From assembly GCA_021107335.1 (NCBI GenBank), contig JAIOSZ010000203.1:1-7284 (forward strand): a stretch of 7,284 nucleotides of DNA, written 5' to 3'. The stretch comes from Desulfuromonadaceae bacterium. Lineage in GTDB: Bacteria > Desulfobacterota > Desulfuromonadia > Desulfuromonadales > Syntrophotaleaceae. Every line of letters begins with the position of its first letter. Position 1 is the stretch's first letter. Below the pieces are notes generated by a model. That model saw only the letters and a program-made list of their open reading frames with translations, had not been told where the DNA came from and made no database searches. Shown piece after piece: positions 1 to 4,603 of this stretch. The position numbers were made by a program, and so were the translations under genes.

Positions 1-729
1 AGCGTCGACTCGGTGTTTCAGATCGCGGCTCACGAGGAGGTTATCAGCGTCGAGCGACTTTACGAAATCTGTCGCATTGTTCGTCGTTTGCTGGACCCTT
101 ACCAAATCTCCCGTGTGATTGCCCGTCCCTTTGTCGGGGATGCGGCCGATACTTTTAAGCGAACTAGCCGCCGGGACTTCTCCCTGCCGCCTAATGGCCT
201 CACCCTGCTCGATAAATTTTTAGCGGCCGATTTGGAGGTCTATGGAGTCGGTAAAATTAGCGATCTTTTTGCTGGCCGAGGCATAAGCAATTCATTCAAG
301 AGTCGTAGTAACGCCGAAGGTATGGAGCAGACCCTGGCAGCAGTGTCTTCTCTGAATCGTGGCCTGGTCTTCACCAATCTGGTTGACTTTGACATGCTCC
401 ATGGGCATCGCCTTGATCCCGCCGGTTTTGGTCAGGCTCTAGAAGCCTTTGACCGTTGGTTACCCCGTTTACTGGCGGCGCTCCGGCCCAATGATCTGCT
501 GATTATGACGGCCGATCATGGCTGTGACCCGACCACTCCCGGTAGCGACCATAGCCGTGAGAGTGTTCCACTGCTTTGCTGGCATCCACTCTTGGCTGGG
601 GGGCTGTCTCTTGGTGTTCGTCAAAGTTTTGCCGATGTGGCTGCAACCATCGCCGAGCTGTATGGTTTGTCCATGGAAAACGGCCAGAGTTTTGCTGGAA
701 GCCTGTATCCGCAGAATCACCCTGGTTAG
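1..729 (+). CDS. deoB: Phosphopentomutase, C-terminal part (5' end outside window)
   Basis: This gene encodes phosphopentomutase, the cytoplasmic enzyme that interconverts ribose/deoxyribose 1-phosphate and 5-phosphate in nucleoside catabolism and salvage. The frame is open from base 1, so the 242 visible residues are a C-terminal fragment; family members are usually about 390-400 residues. The GTG at 13 is internal, because the preceding codons continue the family motif ending in DSVFQIAAHEE. The alkaline-phosphatase-superfamily metal ligands are visible: NLVDFDMLHGHR at visible residues 126-137 (Asp129/Asp131, His136), then ADHGCDPTTPGSDHSRE at 171-187 (Asp172, His173, His184). These match the conserved Asp/His ligands of bacterial DeoB. 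The frame is intact to TAG at 727-729. It converges with the minus-strand PilZ gene 65 bases downstream, and I see no obvious terminator hairpin between them. Product identity is very secure. Confidence 0.95.
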   Translation, partial: SVDSVFQIAAHEEVISVERLYEICRIVRRLLDPYQISRVIARPFVGDAADTFKRTSRRDFSLPPNGLTLLDKFLAADLEVYGVGKISDLFAGRGISNSFKSRSNAEGMEQTLAAVSSLNRGLVFTNLVDFDMLHGHRLDPAGFGQALEAFDRWLPRLLAALRPNDLLIMTADHGCDPTTPGSDHSRESVPLLCWHPLLAGGLSLGVRQSFADVAATIAELYGLSMENGQSFAGSLYPQNHPG

Positions 730-794
730 CGGGTGCTGCGTAAGATAACAAACGGCAGGTTCTGTCAGTGGGACATTAAGAGAAAAGACGAATT

Positions 795-1565
795 TTAGGC
801 GGCAGGATTGATCAGGTGTAGGGTCGGTTTTTCGGTACTGTCCTTCAAAGAATTTTCTGCAACAAGCATTTCACCGGTCTGCCTAGGTAAGCCGTCGAGC
901 AGGCAGCCTTCAAGGAAGCCCTGTAACGCTTCGAGGGTATCTTGGCTGATGTCGGTAAATTCAACCCCCACCCCCTGAAGGAAATTGTTGTCCGGGTCCG
1001 GCCTGACGCTATACAGGACCCGCCCCCCAACCTCCAGCTCTTTCCTCATTCCCAGCAGGGGAAAGACTATGCGAAAGCTGTCGCCCTTTTGCAGTCGAAA
1101 GCCGGTTTTGATGAACAAGCCCTGAGTGCTGAGGCTTATTACTTCGGCTAGATGACAACTGTTCCCAAGGCAGAGCATGCCCGGCAGCTGTAACGCCAGG
1201 CGAATATTCTTGCGGGGAAATTCTTCCAGATACTTCTGAACCTTTTCAAACAGATTGAAGATGTCCACCGGCACAGCTAGGGTTTCGTGCGGGATTTCCA
1301 GGGCGGGTAGCGTCAAGCTTTCGGGCATTATTAGTAAAGGCGTACCCTTGGCCACTTTCTCTGCGACCATTCGACTTAGAGGGGATCCGGTGTCCTGAAG
1401 AATGCGCGCACCGAAAATTAGCAGATCCGGGGTGGTCTCTTTTACCAGAGACGTTAGCCGTTGCTGGCTTGACGACACCAGTGTTCGATAGCCCCAATGC
1501 CGAAGGATGGTTTCGAGGGTAGCTAGAAGCTTTTCGCGATGATCACCAACCAGAAGACGTTTCAT
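795..1565 (-). CDS. Degenerate receiver (pseudoreceiver) + PilZ domain protein
   Basis: The product is a 256-residue, probably cytoplasmic signalling protein. Residues 1-113 have the receiver pattern (KRLLVGD start, GYRTLV, TPDLLIF, PLLIMPE, then VPVDIFNLFEKV), but the chemistry is missing. Gly52 stands where the phospho-accepting Asp belongs, Val98 replaces the conserved Lys before Pro, and only Asp8 of the acidic pair remains. Residues 117-223 form a PilZ domain: the RxxxR motif is present (Arg118, Arg122), while the [D/N]xSxxG motif reads S-L-S-T-Q-G at 144-149, so Ser144 replaces Asp/Asn. The late strand GVGVEFTDIS (198-207) is typical of PilZ. PilZ domains bind cyclic di-GMP; binding is likely here but not assured given Ser144. 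The tail 227-256 looks unstructured. The start is ATG at 1565-1563, with AAAGGG eight bases upstream. It appears monocistronic. The exact target is unknown. Confidence 0.87.
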   Translation of the reverse strand: MKRLLVGDHREKLLATLETILRHWGYRTLVSSSQQRLTSLVKETTPDLLIFGARILQDTGSPLSRMVAEKVAKGTPLLIMPESLTLPALEIPHETLAVPVDIFNLFEKVQKYLEEFPRKNIRLALQLPGMLCLGNSCHLAEVISLSTQGLFIKTGFRLQKGDSFRIVFPLLGMRKELEVGGRVLYSVRPDPDNNFLQGVGVEFTDISQDTLEALQGFLEGCLLDGLPRQTGEMLVAENSLKDSTEKPTLHLINPAA

Positions 1566-1566
1566 G

Positions 1567-1579
1567 AAGGGTACCCTTT
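1567..1579 (-). promoter_or_regulatory. RBS of the PilZ gene inside a 12-bp palindrome
   Basis: On the minus strand the Shine-Dalgarno-like AAAGGG (1574-1579) lies eight bases before the ATG. It forms half of the perfect palindrome AAGGGTACCCTT (1567-1578). A small hairpin (AAGG/CCTT around GTAC) could mask the site, but it would be weak. The RBS supports the chosen start; regulation by the palindrome is only a possibility. Confidence 0.5.
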
Positions 1580-1796
1580 GTTAATCTCCGTGATTTCCCT
1601 ATGTCTTTCATCGTGCAGCAGGGAGCTAAGGGGCAAGAGAAAAGGTGGTTGCAGGCTGTTGCTGATTCCTTCGCCCAAGCGACGTAGCTGATGATATGGA
1701 AAATAGGAGAAAATTGGCCGATCATGGGCTGATAATCACAGCTCGAGAACAAAGATGGAGTCGCTTTCCGTTGGACCGTTTCTGTCAGTCTAACAT

Positions 1797-1825
1797 AAAA
1801 AAAGCGCCCGAATCGGGCGCTTTTA
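1797..1825 (-). terminator. Rho-independent terminator of the MucR-family gene
   Basis: A perfect inverted repeat GCGCCCG (1804-1810) / CGGGCGC (1814-1820) is flanked by seven A on the plus-strand left side. Read on the minus strand, this is a GC-rich stem followed by a run of seven U, starting 17 bases after the stop codon of the 1842-2282 gene. On the plus strand the tail is only four T, and no plus-strand gene leads into it, so the minus strand is the sensible orientation. Confidence 0.9.
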
Positions 1826-1841
1826 GTCAAGAAATCAGCAG

Positions 1842-2282
1842 CTATTTCTTTTTCGCTTTAAGTCGGGCCGCGCGGGCTTTGGCCAGGTTTTCGCCGAGGC
1901 CCCGATCAACAGCCATTTGCCGACGGGTTTCGGAATAGGCGCGAGCTGCCAGGGGTTGGGTGCGGGGAATATCGAACTGCTTACGATATTCAGAAGCAGA
2001 CAAGCCGTGAGCGGACTTGAGATGCCGGGCGAGGGTCTTCATCGCTTTGCCGCAAATCATGCAAACAATTTTATCTTTACCAAAAGCCTTTTTGCGTGTA
2101 ACGACAGGACTGGTGGACGCTTCTGCGACAACGGCTCCGCTACCGATTTCTTCACCCTTTTCAAGGCAGCTCAAAGCTTTGTGTAATTCTGCGATCTCTT
2201 GAATGAGCTCTTCTTTGGACATGGGGGTGGTTGATGCATGGGCAGCTACAATTTCAGCAGCCATTTCGAGTAACGTCGCCAT
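1842..2282 (-). CDS. Ros/MucR-family zinc-finger transcriptional regulator
   Basis: The product is a 146-residue DNA-binding protein of the Ros/MucR family. Residues 1-45 are a helical N-terminal segment (MATLLEMAAEIVAA, then KEELIQEIAELHKAL), the region used for oligomerisation in known MucR proteins. Residues 46-70 form a linker. The zinc finger follows: Cys74, Cys77, His87 and His92 in the pattern C-x2-C-x9-H-x4-H, the ligand spacing described for Ros, then HGLSASEYRKQFDIP. The C-terminus (133-146) is very basic (AKARAARLKAKKK). The frame extends 42 codons further upstream, but that stretch is AT-rich and not family-like. The start at 2282 is fixed by AGGAGGA five bases before ATG. Known family members repress many promoters, including their own, and favour AT-rich DNA; the AT-rich region directly upstream fits this. 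The regulon here is unknown. Confidence 0.94.
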   Translation of the reverse strand: MATLLEMAAEIVAAHASTTPMSKEELIQEIAELHKALSCLEKGEEIGSGAVVAEASTSPVVTRKKAFGKDKIVCMICGKAMKTLARHLKSAHGLSASEYRKQFDIPRTQPLAARAYSETRRQMAVDRGLGENLAKARAARLKAKKK

Positions 2283-2287
2283 AAGTA

Positions 2288-2294
2288 TCCTCCT
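2288..2294 (-). promoter_or_regulatory. Strong RBS deciding the MucR-family start
   Basis: On the minus strand AGGAGGA is followed by the five bases TACTT and then ATG at 2282. This near-consensus Shine-Dalgarno sequence selects the 146-residue product over the longer open frame reaching 2408. Confidence 0.92.
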
Positions 2295-2375
2295 GTTGAT
2301 CTGGATTAGTGATTTCGTTGTTTTGAGTGCTTGAATACTAATACAATATATGTATTTAAAATCAAGCGAAAAATT

Positions 2376-2398
2376 AATAATATACGGTGTATAATATT
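2376..2398. promoter_or_regulatory. Imperfect 23-bp dyad over the MucR-family promoter (candidate operator)
   Basis: AATAATATAC (2376-2385) and GTATAATATT (2389-2398) are inverted repeats matching at nine of ten positions around a three-base centre. The dyad covers the predicted -10 box and most of the spacer of the promoter for the 1842-2282 gene. The position suits an operator for autorepression, which is known for Ros and MucR. AT-rich DNA produces chance dyads, so this is an inference. Confidence 0.4.
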
Positions 2399-2408
2399 TT
2401 TTGTTCAA
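2379..2408 (-). promoter_or_regulatory. Putative sigma-70 promoter of the MucR-family gene
   Basis: On the minus strand TTGAAC (2403-2408) is followed, after 18 bases, by TATATT (2379-2384). This gives four or five matches to each consensus hexamer and a leader of roughly 90 bases before the ATG. The surrounding DNA is so AT-rich that other -10-like hexamers exist nearby, so the exact boxes are uncertain. Confidence 0.45.
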
Positions 2409-2826
2409 AGTTTAGAATACTCAAGCAAGTTTTGTTTGAATGATAGTGGCAGCAATTCTACAAGCTATTGTAATTTTAAAATCCATAGAAGAAGCTTCAA
2501 AATTAATCTTGTTGTCTGGCCAGGGTTGTCACAATATTCCAGATTGCTGAAGAAGAATTATAATAGTACTTTCTGTTACGGTATATGATTGGGTGAATCT
2601 TTGATTTGCCCTCAAGAGAGTCTTTAATAATCATTCGATGTTGGGTTGATAATGTGGTGCTTCTGGTCGAGTATGACCCAAGTTTTAGGCCATTTTCGGC
2701 GTCGTTTTTTGGCCCATAGATGCGAACCTTTAGTGCAGCCATTTGGTTGCCACAAATGGTTTTCTTTTAGGGTTTTTCTACGGCCCTGTGAGAGCCATAA
2801 CCCCTTGAATTCTCCGGTTGAAAAAC
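2409..2826. other. Intergenic region, AT-rich at its left end, no convincing gene
   Basis: By hand count, 2341-2580 is about 28% GC, well below the coding regions on both sides, and the GC content rises again after about 2640. The longest candidate frame here is minus-strand 2503-2742 (79 codons, starting MAALKVRIYGPKND). It has no Shine-Dalgarno sequence before its ATG, uses codons rare in the neighbours (AGA, CTA, ATA, TTA, TCA), and belongs to no family I recognise. The plus-strand frame 2331-2588 is low-complexity and Asn/Ser/Lys-rich, as expected of random AT-rich DNA. I see no tRNA, insertion-sequence ends or CRISPR repeats. The stretch could be regulatory DNA or a decayed insertion. 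Confidence 0.6.
2739..2768 (+). terminator. Weak terminator-like hairpin in the intergenic region
   Basis: CCATTTG (2739-2745) and CAAATGG (2753-2759) form a perfect 7-bp stem around a seven-base loop, followed by TTTTCTTTT. It resembles a rho-independent terminator reading plus, but the stem has only three GC pairs and no convincing plus-strand gene precedes it. It could instead be an operator-like repeat or chance. Confidence 0.3.
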
Positions 2827-2855
2827 TTGACAGTGTTATGAGCCTATGCTAGCTT
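2827..2855 (+). promoter_or_regulatory. Putative extended -10 promoter for the receiver-protein gene
   Basis: A perfect TTGACA (2827-2832) is followed by a 17-base spacer and TAGCTT (2850-2855). TGC directly before the hexamer supplies the TG of an extended -10. The -10 box itself matches only about half of the consensus. If used, transcription would begin near 2862 and leave a leader of about 215 bases before the ATG at 3077. Confidence 0.45.
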
Positions 2856-3020
2856 TAAACCCGCTTTTTGGGCCCTTTGGACACCAAATAAGACTTGTGA
2901 AATTTGCCTGGCGACCGCTGGCTGTTGATACCTTGCAACGCTTTGCGGCGCATCGAAATACTACTGAAAGACCTATGTCTAAACCCTGGGGTGTTCGGCG
3001 TGTTGCCAAATGTTGCCAGT

Positions 3021-3059
3021 CCGGCCGATGTGGCCAACTACGGTTCTGCCATTTGCCGG
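3021..3059 (+). promoter_or_regulatory. Possible stem-loop in the leader of the receiver-protein gene
   Basis: CCGGC (3021-3025) can pair with GCCGG (3055-3059), and within it TGGC (3031-3034) can pair with GCCA (3048-3051). The structure ends six bases before the AAGGAGG of the downstream gene. Just upstream, TGTTGCCA occurs twice with a ten-base period (3001-3008, 3011-3018). It matches no riboswitch class I know; in particular the conserved GEMM cyclic-di-GMP motifs are absent. Function is unproven. Confidence 0.25.
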
Positions 3060-3064
3060 TAAAC

Positions 3065-3071
3065 AAGGAGG
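3065..3071 (+). promoter_or_regulatory. RBS of the receiver-protein gene
   Basis: AAGGAGG lies five bases before the ATG at 3077. A second ATG at 3073 is out of frame, only one base from this site, and would make a three-codon peptide. The 3077 start also begins exactly where a receiver domain should (MSKKVLLADD). Confidence 0.9.
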
Positions 3072-3076
3072 CATGA

Positions 3077-4465
3077 ATGAGTAAAAAAGTGCTGCTCGCC
3101 GACGACAGCGTCACCATACAGAGGGTTGTCAAGATCATTCTGGCCGATGGTGATTATGCTCTTCAGGTTGCGGACAATGGTGAGGCAGCCTTTGACAAGG
3201 CTCAGGTCGATAGACCCGACATCGTTTTGGCTGATGTCTATATGCCCGGCAAGAACGGTTATGAATTATGTGCCGCCATCAAACAGGAACCGACTCTCGC
3301 AGGGGTCCCCGTGTTGCTGCTGAGTGGTACTTTTGAGGCCTTTGATGAAAGCAAGGCCTTGGCAGCTGGAGCCGATGGTTGGATTGCCAAACCTTTTGAA
3401 TCTCTGGCGTTGATTGAACAGATCGACGGGGTTCTGGCCCGTTCGGCAACGGTGACTGCTTTCCCCGCAACAGCCGTTGAGATAGACGAAGCGCCGGCTG
3501 TTGCTGCCGCTGAACCGGATATGTGGGCCTCCCTGGAGATGGACACCCTTGCAACTGAAGACAGCGAAGAATCTTTAGCCGATGAAACGGCTGAGGTTGT
3601 GGACGCTTTCGACGAAGTCGAGTTGGAAGCAGACGATCTTTGGGATGACGAACCTTTACTTGACCAGGATGAGAACAACCTTGAATTGGCTGAAGAACAG
3701 GACGAGCAGGTCGGTGAACTGGATTTTGCTGAGATAGACGCAGTGAACTCTTCCAGCACAGAATTGGCTCCGTCTGCCGCTTTAGCTGAGTCACCGGAAG
3801 AAGAAGTGCTGTTTCTCGATGAAAGTGATCTGCTGATCGAGGATGTTGGGGATAGTGGTACGGATATCGAAGCAGACTTTGAGTTTATTACCCAGCAGGA
3901 GTCGTCGCCGCAGGAACTGGTCGAAGAGCCGGTAGAGACATTGGCCGATAACGCATTAGTCGTTGATGAGTTTCCTGAACCGGCTATGGTTGTCGAGGAA
4001 GAAATTACTGCCGAGGAAGAAAATACTGCCGAGGTCCAAGAGGAACCAGAATCTGCTGTCGAACCGATCCTTGGTGCAGACCTGGATACAATCCCGGAAC
4101 CTGAGCAGGAGCCTGTAGTGGAAAAAGTCGCTAGCGCGGTTAGTGGCTTGAGCTTTTTTAGCAATAGCAGCCTGATTGCCAAGATAGCGGGAACCCATGA
4201 AACGGAACCGGTATCTGAACTGGCGGCTGTATGCACTGCTGAATTAGAGCCACAGGGGATGCCGCTCAGTAAAGAGGACGTTGTGGGTCGTGTGCAGGGG
4301 CTCTCGGAAGAGGATCTGACCGCTATCGTTGAGCAGGTGGCGGGCAAGGTTATCGAACGGTTGGCCGCCACGATGCTTGAAAGAATCGCCTGGGAGGTAG
4401 TACCGGACCTGGCGGAAAGTCTGATCAAAGAAGAAATTAGTCGAATTACCGCCGAACAGGATTGA
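3077..4465 (+). CDS. Receiver-domain protein with long acidic linker and conserved C-terminal helical module
   Basis: The product has 462 residues. Residues 1-122 are a complete, functional-looking receiver domain: acidic pair Asp9/Asp10, phospho-acceptor Asp53 (VLADVYMPGKNGYEL), Ser83 in the Ser/Thr switch position, Trp102 in the aromatic switch position and Lys105 before Pro. Residues 124-394 are a low-complexity linker rich in Glu, Asp, Ala and Val, with no Arg and only two Lys (350 and 369). One less acidic island lies at 352-372 (SGLSFFSNSSLIAKIAG). Residues 395-462 form a helical module: PLSKEDVVGRV, then LERIAWEVVPDLAESLIKEEI (434-454). I recognise similar Trp-containing tails in delta-proteobacterial receiver proteins but know of no assigned role. 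There is no DNA-binding, enzymatic or membrane domain, so output is probably by protein-protein contact. The gene has its own RBS and terminator. Confidence 0.93.
   Translation: MSKKVLLADDSVTIQRVVKIILADGDYALQVADNGEAAFDKAQVDRPDIVLADVYMPGKNGYELCAAIKQEPTLAGVPVLLLSGTFEAFDESKALAAGADGWIAKPFESLALIEQIDGVLARSATVTAFPATAVEIDEAPAVAAAEPDMWASLEMDTLATEDSEESLADETAEVVDAFDEVELEADDLWDDEPLLDQDENNLELAEEQDEQVGELDFAEIDAVNSSSTELAPSAALAESPEEEVLFLDESDLLIEDVGDSGTDIEADFEFITQQESSPQELVEEPVETLADNALVVDEFPEPAMVVEEEITAEEENTAEVQEEPESAVEPILGADLDTIPEPEQEPVVEKVASAVSGLSFFSNSSLIAKIAGTHETEPVSELAAVCTAELEPQGMPLSKEDVVGRVQGLSEEDLTAIVEQVAGKVIERLAATMLERIAWEVVPDLAESLIKEEISRITAEQD
3995..4030 (+). repeat. 18-bp tandem duplication within the acidic linker
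   Basis: Two adjacent 18-base units (3995-4012 and 4013-4030) differ at one base. They encode EEEITA and EEENTA, residues 307-318 of the receiver protein. The repeat is in frame and looks like a small recent duplication that lengthened the acidic linker. Confidence 0.85.
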
Positions 4466-4504
4466 TCATTCAATCTCCGCGGCCAGATGACAACTATTGA
4501 CGGT

Positions 4505-4539
4505 AGAAATGGGGATTGCTAAAATCCCCATTTCTTTTT
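4505..4539 (+). terminator. Rho-independent terminator after the receiver-protein gene
   Basis: A perfect 13-bp stem, AGAAATGGGGATT (4505-4517) with AATCCCCATTTCT (4523-4535), encloses a five-base loop and is followed by further T (4536-4539). It lies 40 bases after the stop at 4465 and 64 bases before valS, so valS should normally be transcribed separately. No T-box leader motif is visible between this hairpin and valS. Confidence 0.9.
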
Positions 4540-4586
4540 GTTTGTCCGATATTAAGTTGGGCGTTCCCGTCCGCAACAGTATTTCC

Positions 4587-4593
4587 GGAAGGA
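4587..4593 (+). promoter_or_regulatory. RBS of valS
   Basis: GGAAGGA lies ten bases before the ATG at 4604. The spacing is at the long end but acceptable. The start agrees with the family N-terminus (short lead, then YEPSEVERKWYDSWEKAGMF). I could not identify a convincing valS promoter in 4540-4586. Confidence 0.7.
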
Positions 4594-4603
4594 TCCATAG
4601 TTC

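Noticed and set aside
511..1731. Shared 12-base GGCCGATCATGG in deoB (510-521) and the intergenic region near 1717
   Set aside because: The match is too short and isolated. In deoB it simply encodes the conserved Ala-Asp-His-Gly metal site.
1543..1830. 95-codon minus-strand frame between the PilZ and MucR-type genes
   Set aside because: It begins inside the terminator, overlaps the start of the PilZ gene in another frame, and has no recognisable product or clear RBS.
2283..2408. Extending the MucR-family protein by 42 residues to an ATG at 2408
   Set aside because: The extension is AT-rich with Ile/Tyr/Lys-type residues unlike the family, and the near-perfect AGGAGGA sits before the internal ATG at 2282.
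2670..2700. Sigma-54 promoter resembling TGGC-N-TGC near 2710-2725
   Set aside because: The GG to GC spacing is one base short of the strict sigma-54 requirement, and the rest of the consensus is poor.
2846..3076. 76-codon plus-strand frame whose TGA abuts the ATG at 3077
   Set aside because: It has no Shine-Dalgarno sequence before its ATG, an Arg/Cys-rich product with no recognisable family, and it overlaps the likely promoter and leader.
2856..3076. GEMM-type cyclic-di-GMP riboswitch before the receiver gene
   Set aside because: This class is common in these bacteria, but the conserved GGGCAAACC-like and GACGCAAAGC-like segments are absent on the plus strand.
3259..4473. 404-codon open frame antisense to the receiver gene, very Ser/Thr-rich
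   Set aside because: It is a by-product of the acidic linker: GAN-rich codons read in reverse give few stops and a Ser-rich product. It has no family features, and the plus-strand gene is certain.
4540..4603. A sigma-70 promoter for valS (TTGGGC - 17 - TATTTC)
   Set aside because: Its transcription start would fall inside the ribosome binding site, and both hexamers are weak.
4466..4603. T-box leader controlling valS
   Set aside because: No T-box TGGNACCGCG-like element or specifier stem is visible in the 138 bases available. The hairpin present is the terminator of the preceding gene.
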